The notes beneath the pieces are model-generated. The model saw only the letters and a list, made by a program, of their open reading frames with translations. It ran no database searches and was not told the origin of the DNA. A program made the position numbers and the translations under genes. DNA of 37,882 nt from an uncultured Solirubrobacteraceae bacterium. GTDB lineage: Bacteria; Actinomycetota; Thermoleophilia; Solirubrobacterales; Solirubrobacteraceae. Positions 31,585 through 37,882 of the stretch are shown in pieces. The stretch spans positions 1-37,882 of the forward strand of contig CADCVQ010000011.1 in NCBI GenBank assembly GCA_902806175.1. Direction: 5' to 3'. Position 1 is the first letter of the stretch. Every line of letters starts with the position of its first letter.

Positions 31585-32310
31585 CTACGCGGTGGGGACC
31601 GTCGGGTCGCTGAAGCTGCCTCGCGCCTGGAAGACGGCTTCGGAGAAGGCACCCAGGTCGGCACAGCTTGTCGCCGCGTTGCGCGTCAGCGTCGAAGGCA
31701 GGCACGTGAGCAGCGTCCGGAACGATCCCTGGCCGGAGATGTCCTCAAACCTTCCCGTGCCCTCGGTGATCGTGAACCGGCCGTTGAGCGCGAGGCCGCC
31801 GGTGGTCTGGATCGTGCCGCCGCGAAGCCTGACCTCGCGGGGGGACGTCGGACGGAACCTCGAGGTGAACGAGATGACGATCTGGTCTGTCTCCTCGCCG
31901 TTCTCGCAGAGGAAGCTGGTGATGGTCCCTTCGATCCGGCCGCGGTCGTTGGTCGTCGTATCGGTGACCGTGCCCTCGACGACGGACCGGATCGGGGCGG
32001 GATCCTCGAGGCCCGGGAAGTCGCGGTTGAAGTCCAGACCCTTGTCGTTGAAGGGCGCCGGGCCGCTGGAGCATTCGATCGAGGAGTAGCTGAACTCGGC
32101 GCCTTCGGTGACGGGAATCCTCAGCGGTGTCGTCTGGACCAGCGTCGGCCTCCCGGTGGGAGTCCCGAATTCGGAGCTCAGGGCGAGCCCCTCCAGCGAG
32201 ATGCTTCCCCGGGCGCCGTCTCGAGCCTTGTCCGGCTTCGCCCCCGCCGGCGCAGTCGCGACGAGGAGCGCGACGAGCGCCATCACGGGGAACAGGGCTT
32301 TGCGGGTCAT
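31585..32310 (-). CDS. secreted protein, possible allene oxide cyclase-like barrel
   Basis: A 241-residue protein with a Sec signal peptide (residues 1-24, MTRKALFPVMALVALLVATA). The mature part is predicted mainly beta: alternating strands with the segment LNGRFTITEGTGRFEDISGQGSF near the C-terminus, a pattern that recalls bacterial allene oxide cyclase barrel-like proteins. Four cysteines, one near residue 80, one in FLCENGEE and two near the C-terminus, may form disulfides. Function unknown. GAAAGG lies upstream of the ATG. A strong hairpin follows the gene. The 213-bp upstream gap shows only short palindromes such as CCGCAG/CTGCGG at 32350-32370. Confidence 0.7.
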   Translation of the reverse strand: MTRKALFPVMALVALLVATAPAGAKPDKARDGARGSISLEGLALSSEFGTPTGRPTLVQTTPLRIPVTEGAEFSYSSIECSSGPAPFNDKGLDFNRDFPGLEDPAPIRSVVEGTVTDTTTNDRGRIEGTITSFLCENGEETDQIVISFTSRFRPTSPREVRLRGGTIQTTGGLALNGRFTITEGTGRFEDISGQGSFRTLLTCLPSTLTRNAATSCADLGAFSEAVFQARGSFSDPTVPTA

Positions 32311-32523
32311 ATCGGGACCTTTCGACGCGTTTGAGGGATCAGGCCCTCGCCGCAGTACCCCGATCTGCGGCCCTCCGATCAGTCCGACCGAGAAATGGTG
32401 CGCCGGGAGGACTTGCGTCCCGTTCGGCCCGCGACGGTCGGCGATGCGTCCGACGCACCGCCGACCTCCGCGCTGCTGCTCGCAACACCGTCCGGGCAGC
32501 GGCCAACCCGCGGTACCAGCCGC

Positions 32524-33267
32524 CTAGGGCAGGCGGGCGAAGAGCTCCTGTACCTCGGCCGGGCAGCTGACGATGAACGGGCTTGCCGCTGCGAAGATCT
32601 CCGACGGTGGCTTGCCCTGGTCGAACGCGGTCGGGAACGGCGAATCGCCATTGATCATGTTCAGGTAGGCGGCATGGCGCGCCTCGACCGTGGCGATCTC
32701 TGCGCCGGCCTGCAGGTTGTCGCCGGCGTCGACATAGCGGATCGCGCCGTCATACGCCATGACGCCGGTGTTCTCGAGCACCTGCGCGGTCCCGAGGAAC
32801 GAACCGACGCTTCCCAGCGCTCCGGAGAACTTGAACGTGCACGGGCTCACAGCCGCGGATCCCAGGGCGCCCACGAGGAACTCGACATGCGTGACCTCGT
32901 GGTCGCGGATATCGGTCAGGAGGTCATACGCGTTGCTGCGGATGCGCCCGCCGAAGCCTTTGAACTGCTTGGCCCCGGTGATCGCACCGCGGCTGAAGTG
33001 CCCCCTGCTGGAGGGCACGCCGGTCGTGCCCGCGCCGCCCAGTGCCTGGGTGTAGAACGTCGCCTCCAGGTACTCCAGCGTCAACGCGTAGTTGAGGATG
33101 TCGACATCCGGGATCGAGTCTGAGTGGCCCGCGAACGCCGCGCGCGGGCTGCTGAGCAGCGCGCCGCCCCCGACCAGCGCGGCGCCTCCCAGCCCCGCTT
33201 TGCGCAGAAACCCTGCGCGAGTGTCTCCACTTTCGAGGACGTCGGTCGACAGCGTGGACCTGCTCAT
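32524..33267 (-). CDS. exported ferritin-like domain protein
   Basis: A 247-residue protein of the ferritin-like (Ferritin_2, desiccation-related) group. Residues 17-47 form an export signal resembling a Tat leader (RAGFLRKAGLGGAALVGGGAL, without a twin Arg) with cleavage near AFA. The mature helices carry likely metal ligands: LEYLEATFY, DHEVTHVEFL (Glu-x-x-His), VLENTGVMAYDGAIR and ATVEARHAAYL (Glu-x-x-His). The ligand set is complete, so iron or oxygen chemistry outside the membrane is plausible. ATG 33267 has AGGGAGA at the right distance. The longer upstream ORF is not conserved-looking. Confidence 0.82.
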   Translation of the reverse strand: MSRSTLSTDVLESGDTRAGFLRKAGLGGAALVGGGALLSSPRAAFAGHSDSIPDVDILNYALTLEYLEATFYTQALGGAGTTGVPSSRGHFSRGAITGAKQFKGFGGRIRSNAYDLLTDIRDHEVTHVEFLVGALGSAAVSPCTFKFSGALGSVGSFLGTAQVLENTGVMAYDGAIRYVDAGDNLQAGAEIATVEARHAAYLNMINGDSPFPTAFDQGKPPSEIFAAASPFIVSCPAEVQELFARLP

Positions 33268-33387
33268 ATGGTTTCTCCCTGCTTCGCGTGGACGATCGGG
33301 CTCGCCAACCGGGCCCGTCCGGGGCGGATTCCCCAGATTCCTGCAAGGTGACGCGGCCATGCCGGTGGCTACGCGCCAACGTCAGGC

Positions 33388-33963
33388 TCAGTCGAGATCG
33401 GCGAACTCGAAGATCGCCGACCCGGCCGACGAGAGCATCGGCACGCCGCCGGCCGCGAGGTCGTGGGCGCCGGTCGTGTGCCAATGGTCGGAGACGTACT
33501 TGCGCCGCCGGCCGTCGGGGTCGACCGCCCAGGCGCCGCGGTGCATGTCGTCCGCCGACTTGCGCACGAGCCCGACCCACCAGCGCAGCGCCTCGACGTC
33601 GCCCATCTTCGAGGCCAGCGCGGTCGCTCGCAGGCCGTCGTCGGAGAGCGGCTCGAGCACGATCGTGAAGCTCTCGCGGTTCATCGCCTGGTGCTGGACC
33701 TGGTTGACCGCGACGATGTCAAACGGTTCGCGGCGCAGGCAGATCCGCCGGACCGGGTGAAGCTCGGCGAGGGCCGCCTCCAGATCGGCTCCGGGCGGGA
33801 CCGCACCGACGAGGTAGTCCGGAAAGAAGCGCTCGACCGAGATGTGCAGCTCGTGCTCGTCGGCCCAGCCGATCGCGATCTCGATGAGCTCCTCGCGCGT
33901 CGCGTGCAGCGGGAGCGCGAAATGCATCATCTCCGGATAGAACGGGTTGGGCTCGGCGGGCAC
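33388..33963 (-). CDS. conserved hypothetical protein
   Basis: A 191-residue cytoplasmic protein without recognised domain. It is rich in Trp, His and Asp, with segments MMHFALPLHATREELIE, LHISVERFFPDYL and RRKYVSDHWHTTGAHDL. No signal peptide or membrane segment. GTG 33963 is supported by TACGAT 8 nt upstream; an ATG pair at 33930 is the alternative. It diverges from rluB over 17 bp. Confidence 0.7.
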   Translation of the reverse strand: MPAEPNPFYPEMMHFALPLHATREELIEIAIGWADEHELHISVERFFPDYLVGAVPPGADLEAALAELHPVRRICLRREPFDIVAVNQVQHQAMNRESFTIVLEPLSDDGLRATALASKMGDVEALRWWVGLVRKSADDMHRGAWAVDPDGRRRKYVSDHWHTTGAHDLAAGGVPMLSSAGSAIFEFADLD

Positions 33964-33971
33964 CTGCGACC

Positions 33972-33977
33972 ATCGTA
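33972..33977 (-). promoter_or_regulatory. -10 element of the hypothetical gene at 33963
   Basis: TACGAT on the minus strand, 8 nt before GTG 33963, in the gap shared with rluB. Confidence 0.4.
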
Positions 33978-33980
33978 TGC

Positions 33981-34676
33981 GTGCGCCTGGCCAAGTTCCT
34001 CGCCCATGCCGGTGTCGCGTCGCGGCGTGGCGCGGAGGAGATCATCCGCGCGGGCCGGGTGACGATCGCCGACAAGATCGTCACCGACCCCGCCCGCGAC
34101 GTCGACGCCGACAGCGGCGTCGCGGTCGACGGGCGCTACCTCGAGGGACCGGAGGAGCGCATGGTCTTCGTTCTCAACAAGCCCGTCGGCGTGCTGTCGA
34201 CCGCGGCCGACACGCACGGGCGCCGCACCGTCGTCGACCTCGTCCCGTCGCGCGGCGCGCGGCTGTACCCCGTCGGTCGCCTGGACGCCGACAGCTGCGG
34301 GCTCATCCTCGTCACGAACGACGGCGACCTCGCGCAGCGCCTGACGCACCCCTCCTTCGAGGTTCCGCGGACCTATCGCGCCACCGTGCGGCCGGTGCCC
34401 GTCTCCGAGCACGCGCTGCGCACGCTGCGCGAGGGCGTCGAGCTCGACGACGGCCGCACCGCGCCGGCGAAGGTGCGCCAGCTGCGTCCCGGCGTGCTGG
34501 AGATCACGATCCACGAGGGCCGCAACCACCAGGTCAAGCGGATGTGCGAGGCCGTCGGGCACCGCGTCAACACGCTGCAGCGCGTGCGCTTCGGGCCGCT
34601 GCGCCTGGACGACCTGCCCGAGGGCGCGCACCGGCGCCTGAAGGGGGCCGAGGTCGAGGGGCTGCGCAAGGCGTAG
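33981..34676 (+). CDS. rluB: pseudouridine synthase, RluB/RsuA family
   Basis: A 231-residue enzyme isomerising uridine in rRNA, probably 23S U2605 (RluB). An N-terminal S4 RNA-binding domain (RLAKFLAHAGVASRRGAEEI) is followed by the catalytic domain with FVLNKPVGVLST and the catalytic Asp102 in GRLDADSCGL. The ending LTHPSFEVPRTYRATV and HEGRNHQVKRMCEAVGH are family hallmarks. RluB, RluE/F and RsuA are hard to separate by motif; length and lack of extensions favour RluB. GTG start; a clear terminator follows. Confidence 0.9.
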   Translation: MRLAKFLAHAGVASRRGAEEIIRAGRVTIADKIVTDPARDVDADSGVAVDGRYLEGPEERMVFVLNKPVGVLSTAADTHGRRTVVDLVPSRGARLYPVGRLDADSCGLILVTNDGDLAQRLTHPSFEVPRTYRATVRPVPVSEHALRTLREGVELDDGRTAPAKVRQLRPGVLEITIHEGRNHQVKRMCEAVGHRVNTLQRVRFGPLRLDDLPEGAHRRLKGAEVEGLRKA

Positions 34677-34682
34677 CGGCCG

Positions 34683-34708
34683 CGACGGCGTGTCCGTCGT
34701 CAGTTTTT
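34683..34708 (+). terminator. intrinsic terminator after rluB
   Basis: CGACGG (34683-34688) pairs with CCGTCG (34694-34699) over a 5-base loop, followed two to three bases later by a run of five T (34704-34708). It is the only hairpin plus T-run terminator seen in the window. Confidence 0.75.
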
Positions 34709-34714
34709 CTGATT

Positions 34715-34743
34715 TTGACGAGCGCGGGATTTACCGTTAGCGT
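34715..34743 (+). promoter_or_regulatory. promoter of the proline-rich mini-ORF operon
   Basis: TTGACG (34715-34720), a 17-bp spacer, then TAGCGT (34738-34743). A GTG at 34752 follows after 8 nt, which suggests a leaderless message beginning with the mini-ORF. Confidence 0.65.
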
Positions 34744-34751
34744 GTCGTCAG

Positions 34752-34919
34752 GTGAGGTGGGAACGCGCCGGCTTACCCGGGAAGTCAAACCCCGTGCGGG
34801 TCGAACCGCTCGCGCCGCCCGCGCCGCCCCAGCCCGCCACGCGCCCTCAGCGCGACGCGCCGCAGCCCCATCGTGCCCCGCCTCCCCCGCCGCCGCCGCG
34901 CGAACCGGTTCCCGCATGA
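34752..34919 (+). CDS. 55-residue proline-rich mini-ORF
   Basis: A GTG-to-TGA ORF of 55 codons that starts 8 nt after a good -10 element and ends on the ATG of the next gene (ATGA at 34916-34919). The N-terminal part is mixed and basic (RWERAGLPGKSNPVRVEP); the rest is Pro-rich, with a run of seven prolines near the C-terminus. A second frame is also open here, so coding is not proven. However, the promoter, start and stop spacing make a leader peptide coupling translation of the downstream gene plausible: consecutive prolines can stall ribosomes and would need EF-P. Confidence 0.5.
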   Translation: MRWERAGLPGKSNPVRVEPLAPPAPPQPATRPQRDAPQPHRAPPPPPPPREPVPA

Positions 34920-35497
34920 CAGTGGCGGTGCCGATGTTCGTGCAGCCGGTGATCGGCTTTCGCGTGTGGAGGCTCGGCGCCGACGGCCTGCTGCTGCCGC
35001 GCGCCGTCTCGGCGCTCGAGCGGCTTGCGGCCGAGCCGTGGCGGCCGGGCCGCAACGACGCGCGCTGCATGTACCTCGGCCGTTCGCGCGCCCTGCATCG
35101 GTCGCCGCGCGCCGACTGCGACTGCGGCCTGTACGCCTACCACGAGGTCGCGCGGATGGCGCGCGCGGCCCGCGCGGAGGACTGCATCGGCGGCGCCGTC
35201 GCAGCCTGGGGAGATCTCGAGGTCCATCGCACCGGATTTCGCGCGCAGCATGCGCAGGTGATCGCGCTGGCGCTGCCCGACGAGGCGAAGCTGGTCGCGT
35301 CCGCGCAGCTGGCCGCAGCGCGCTACGGCGTGGCGCTGGTGCCCTGTGACGAGCTGCACGGCCGCGCCGCGGCCGCCGGCGCGCCGCTGCCGGAGTCGGC
35401 GCGCCCGGCGCGCCGGCGCCTGTGGACATCTGCGAGGAGGGAGTCGTCGGACGCAGATGCTCCGGCCCGCTCGGAGGGCGGGCGGGCCGTGGCGTGA
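34916..35497 (+). CDS. conserved hypothetical protein
   Basis: A 193-residue soluble protein that I recognise only as an uncharacterised type common in actinobacteria. Landmarks are VIGFRVWRL, WRPGRNDARC, the Cys/His-containing stretch ADCDCGLYAYHEV, and GGAVAAWGDLEVHRTGFRAQ. Four cysteines around residues 44-65 and nearby His could bind metal. The last 50 residues are low-complexity Ala/Arg. ATG 34916 lacks a ribosome binding site but overlaps the stop of the proline-rich mini-ORF (ATGA), implying reinitiation. Confidence 0.72.
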   Translation: MTVAVPMFVQPVIGFRVWRLGADGLLLPRAVSALERLAAEPWRPGRNDARCMYLGRSRALHRSPRADCDCGLYAYHEVARMARAARAEDCIGGAVAAWGDLEVHRTGFRAQHAQVIALALPDEAKLVASAQLAAARYGVALVPCDELHGRAAAAGAPLPESARPARRRLWTSARRESSDADAPARSEGGRAVA

Positions 35498-35531
35498 CGG
35501 GGATCATGGCAACATCGTGAGGTAGGGGAAC

Positions 35532-36443
35532 ATGACGTACACCATCCCGTTCGGGCGAGCCCGCTGGTCGCGGACGCTGCAGCTGGGTCTGGCGGCGTCG
35601 GCGCTGGCACTGCTCGTCGACGCGGGCATCGAGCCATGCCTACCGTCCAGCTCCGGGGCGGGCGCGCCGAGCGTTCACGAGGAGCTACGGCGCGCACTGA
35701 ACGTCGCTGGTCAACCGCCGCCGACCGCACGGGCGCCTGGCGTGCGGATCGCGCCGCACGCGCACTCTGGCGTCGCGCTGGCGACCGGCCCCGGCGTACG
35801 CCTGACGGTCGGCCTGCCCGCGACGGGCGCGGGCCACAGGATCGGCGAGACGATGCTGTACCAGGGCCGCGGGCCGGCCAACCGCATCGCCGCTCAGCCG
35901 ACGGCATCCGGCGCGCGCGTGCTCGTCCTCCTGTCGGGCGCGTCCGCTCCGCAGCGCTACCGGTTCCCGGTGAGCGGAGCCGCCGCGCTGCGCCACCGTC
36001 CCGACGGCGGCGTCTCGCTGCTGGGCGCCGGCGGCCGCGAGCTCGGCGTGATCGCGGCGCCCTGGGCGCGCGACGCCGCCGGCCGCGCCGTCCCGACGCG
36101 CTATGCGATCGAGGGCAGGACACTGGTCCAGGTCGTCGAGCACGCTGGGCGCGGCGTGACGTATCCGATCGTCGCCGATCCGAACATCTGGAGAATCCTG
36201 AAATGCGCGGGCTCGATCGTCGCGGCGATCGTGAGCGTCGCCATTCCGGCCGCGAAGGTCATCCAGCTCGTGAAGTTCGTCAAGGCGGTCGGAGGCGTCA
36301 GGGAGGCCGCGAAGCTGCTGCTCGGAGCGACTACCAAGGCCGAGAAGCTCAGGGCGATCAGGAAGGCGGTCGGGGCGAAGTCCGCCACTGCGGTCGCCGC
36401 GGCATTGCTCGGCATCCCCGGCGTCCGCGACAATTGCTTCTGA
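35532..36443 (+). CDS. exported protein with cationic hydrophobic C-terminal tail
   Basis: A 303-residue protein. Residues 1-30 hold an Arg-rich start and a hydrophobic stretch (LQLGLAASALALLV), a signal peptide or anchor. About 30-208 is a Gly/Ala/Arg-rich beta-type region ending in VTYPIVADP (209-217), a motif seen before the C-terminal domain of many exported actinobacterial proteins. Residues 218-303 are an 86-residue tail predicted as amphipathic and hydrophobic helices, Lys/Arg-rich and acid-poor, with Cys225 and Cys302 near its two ends. That layout resembles leader-plus-bacteriocin proteins, but the activity is not shown by sequence. A GGTAGGGGAAC ribosome binding site precedes the ATG. 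Confidence 0.7.
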   Translation: MTYTIPFGRARWSRTLQLGLAASALALLVDAGIEPCLPSSSGAGAPSVHEELRRALNVAGQPPPTARAPGVRIAPHAHSGVALATGPGVRLTVGLPATGAGHRIGETMLYQGRGPANRIAAQPTASGARVLVLLSGASAPQRYRFPVSGAAALRHRPDGGVSLLGAGGRELGVIAAPWARDAAGRAVPTRYAIEGRTLVQVVEHAGRGVTYPIVADPNIWRILKCAGSIVAAIVSVAIPAAKVIQLVKFVKAVGGVREAAKLLLGATTKAEKLRAIRKAVGAKSATAVAAALLGIPGVRDNCF

Positions 36444-36483
36444 GCGACATGCCGCAGTACGTGCCGGGGCCCGTTCGCCCGCC

Positions 36484-36894
36484 ATGACCACCATCTACCT
36501 CATCATCCTGTGCCTCGCGCTCGCGATGACGCTGGCGTTCGTCGTCGCGTGGCTGCACGACGCCTACGTGGCGCGGCGCTCGGGAGGCGGTCGGGCCGGC
36601 GCCGTGCCGGCCGCCGAGCGCTGGTATGACGCCACGATCGACCGGCTGGTCGCGATGTTCCCGATCGCCGCCGCCGGGCTGCTGCTCGGGCTCCTGCTGT
36701 CGGGCGAGGACATCGACGTCCTCGACCTCGGCGCCGAGGCGATGCTGCTTGCCGCCGGGGTGACCGCCGGCGAGCGGCTCGTCGTGCGGCGGCGCGGCGC
36801 GGCAGGCGAGCGGGGGCGGCGGCCGGCCTCGGCGCTGCTGGCGCTGGCGGCGGGCGCCGGCCTGCTCGGCGGGCTCGCCGGGCTCGGCGCCTGA
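36484..36894 (+). CDS. small polytopic membrane protein
   Basis: A 136-residue membrane protein with about three to four helices: residues 3-24 (IYLIILCLALAMTLAFVVAW), 58-74, 80-92 and a C-terminal Ala/Gly/Leu-rich helix. An Arg-rich loop lies between. No family recognised. It follows the exported cationic-tail protein by 40 bp on the same strand, an arrangement seen for immunity proteins as well as for unrelated genes. No ribosome binding site is evident. Confidence 0.6.
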   Translation: MTTIYLIILCLALAMTLAFVVAWLHDAYVARRSGGGRAGAVPAAERWYDATIDRLVAMFPIAAAGLLLGLLLSGEDIDVLDLGAEAMLLAAGVTAGERLVVRRRGAAGERGRRPASALLALAAGAGLLGGLAGLGA

Positions 36895-36917
36895 ACCCGG
36901 ACGTCGGCCTCGGCCAC

Positions 36918-36923
36918 TAGCAT
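36918..36923 (+). promoter_or_regulatory. -10 element of aroH
   Basis: TAGCAT with 9 nt to the ATG of aroH. Confidence 0.4.
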
Positions 36924-36932
36924 CGCCCCGCG

Positions 36933-37298
36933 ATGCGGCTCTTCGCCCTGCGCGGGGCCTCGTCGGTGGACCGCAACGACGCCCAGGCGATCCTCGGGGC
37001 GACCGAGTGGCTGCTGCGCGAGATCCTCAAGCTCAACGACCTGCACCCCAGCGACGTCGTCAGCTGCATCTTCACGCTGACCGACGACCTCAACGCCGAG
37101 TTCCCGGCCGTCGCCGCTCGAAACATGGGCTTCTCGCAGGTGCCGCTGCTGTGCTCGCGCGAGGTGCCGGTGCCCGGCGCGATGCCGCGCGTCATCCGGG
37201 TGCTCATGCACTACTACGCGCCCGACCAGCACGTCGCGCGCCACGTCTACCTCGGCGAGGCCCGCGCGTTGCGCCAGGACCTCGAGGGCGCGCAGTAG
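36933..37298 (+). CDS. aroH: chorismate mutase, AroH class
   Basis: A 121-residue monofunctional chorismate mutase of the Bacillus AroH (trimeric, alpha/beta) class, converting chorismate to prephenate for Phe and Tyr synthesis. Residues corresponding to the B. subtilis active site are visible: Arg7 in LFALRGASSV, Glu78 and the following Arg89 in the REVPVPGAMPRVIRVLMHYY region, and Cys74 beside Glu78. Length is that of AroH. It is followed after 9 bp by an unrelated membrane protein gene. Confidence 0.92.
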   Translation: MRLFALRGASSVDRNDAQAILGATEWLLREILKLNDLHPSDVVSCIFTLTDDLNAEFPAVAARNMGFSQVPLLCSREVPVPGAMPRVIRVLMHYYAPDQHVARHVYLGEARALRQDLEGAQ

Positions 37299-37307
37299 CG
37301 AGGCGGG

Positions 37308-37742
37308 ATGGGGCGCCTGAGGAAGCTGTCGCAGGGAGAGCGAATCGTCCTCGTCGCGGGCGTGCTGCTGATCGCCGACCTGCTGATCCTGCCCTGGCAC
37401 GACATCGAGCTCGGCGGCCGCCTCGAGGGGCTGGTCGACACGACGCTCTCCGCCGTGCAGGAGCCCTACGCCGGCTACGGCATCGCCGCGGTGGTCCTCA
37501 CGGCGGTCATGGTCGTGCAGATCGTGCTCACGAGGTTGCTGTCGGTGCGCCTGCCCGCCCCACCGGTGCCCTGGTCGCAGATCCACCTGATCCTGGGGAT
37601 CTTCGTCGCCGTCGTGCTCGTCATCAAGCTCGTGCGGCTGACCGACTCGCTCGGCTACGGCGCCTACAGCGGCGTGCTCGCCGGGATCCTCGTCGCCTAC
37701 GGCGCCTGGAGCATGAGCCGCGAGGGCGAAGAGCCGCTGTAG
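37308..37742 (+). CDS. four-helix membrane protein
   Basis: A 144-residue integral membrane protein with four helices at about residues 14-31, 57-78, 90-107 and 117-133, and a basic N-terminus (MGRLRKLSQGERIV). No family recognised and no catalytic motif. GAGGCGGG lies just upstream of the ATG; it probably shares the aroH transcript. Confidence 0.7.
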   Translation: MGRLRKLSQGERIVLVAGVLLIADLLILPWHDIELGGRLEGLVDTTLSAVQEPYAGYGIAAVVLTAVMVVQIVLTRLLSVRLPAPPVPWSQIHLILGIFVAVVLVIKLVRLTDSLGYGAYSGVLAGILVAYGAWSMSREGEEPL

Positions 37743-37882
37743 GTGGCGCTAGTGGCCGCCCCCGCAAATACGCACCCTGCCAGGCAGCCGCTGATCACCG
37801 CCTGGCGGCGTCCTCGCTCAGTCATGGGCCTAGAGGCCCACTTCTTCACTGCGTCCTTGCCAGCCGGCGCCAGCGACCCCCC
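37743..37882. other. non-coding tail with nested repeats and hairpins
   Basis: After the last gene: inverted arms GCCAGGC (37779-37785) and GCCTGGC (37800-37806), then a perfect palindromic stem TGGGCCT/AGGCCCA (37825-37831, 37834-37840) that could be a terminator. A 10-base direct repeat GCGTCCT(C/T)GC flanks the stem at 37808-37817 and 37851-37860. No ORF is convincing here. Confidence 0.5.

Noticed and set aside
34752-34815. Possible riboswitch or tRNA-like element (GGGTCGAACC resembles a T-loop)
   Set aside because: No cloverleaf or known riboswitch core could be drawn; the segment is better explained as the start of the proline-rich mini-ORF.

Overview
The window is a 37.9 kb piece of a very GC-rich chromosome. 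Gene content suggests an actinobacterium, most likely of the Solirubrobacterales/Thermoleophilia: a DUF2510/DUF4870 protein, a division/cell-wall cluster with ftsW, murG, murC, murB, ftsQ and ftsZ, a split-P glycine cleavage operon, a stand-alone AroH chorismate mutase, RlmN and ScpA/ScpB. The lineage call rests on family recognition and base composition; no rRNA or tRNA gene was found to confirm it.

Layout. 1-2256: a MarR regulator with an inverted-repeat operator, two possible tiny hydrophobic peptides, and an ECF sigma factor overlapping a membrane-anchored, probably regulatory partner. 2284-2392: a tandem pair of two-tier hairpin repeats between convergent genes. 2450-12089: a nine-gene sugar operon on the minus strand (ROK repressor, XylF-XylG-XylH-type ABC transporter, SDR, two Gfo/Idh/MocA oxidoreductases, xylose-isomerase-like protein, xylulokinase). 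Every stop/start junction overlaps, and a 24-bp operator lies over the -35 region. 12194-19434: a small membrane protein, then ftsW-murG-murC, murB on the opposite strand, ftsQ and ftsZ. 19544-19652: a second pair of the hairpin repeats, again between convergent genes. 19684-21661: DUF5996 and other poorly characterised genes. 21753-26167: gcvT-gcvH-gcvPA-gcvPB. 26286-27548: a secreted subtilase. 27611-27860: a frameshifted relic resembling an AbiEi-antitoxin N-terminal domain. 27867-31387: trpS, a 33-residue membrane peptide, scpA-scpB and rlmN (minus strand). 31585-33963: a secreted barrel-like protein, a ferritin-like protein and an unknown protein, all minus strand. 33981-34676: rluB-type pseudouridine synthase and terminator. 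34752-37742: a proline-rich mini-ORF coupled to an unknown gene, an exported protein with a cationic hydrophobic tail, a membrane protein, aroH and a four-helix membrane protein.

At least a dozen genes have a TAnnnT-like -10 element 6 to 9 nt before the chosen start codon. This is the geometry expected of leaderless mRNA, and it helped choose several GTG starts and exposed a mini-ORF at 34752. The best novelty candidates are the paired two-tier hairpin repeats, the 34752-36894 cassette and the fully overlapping sugar operon.
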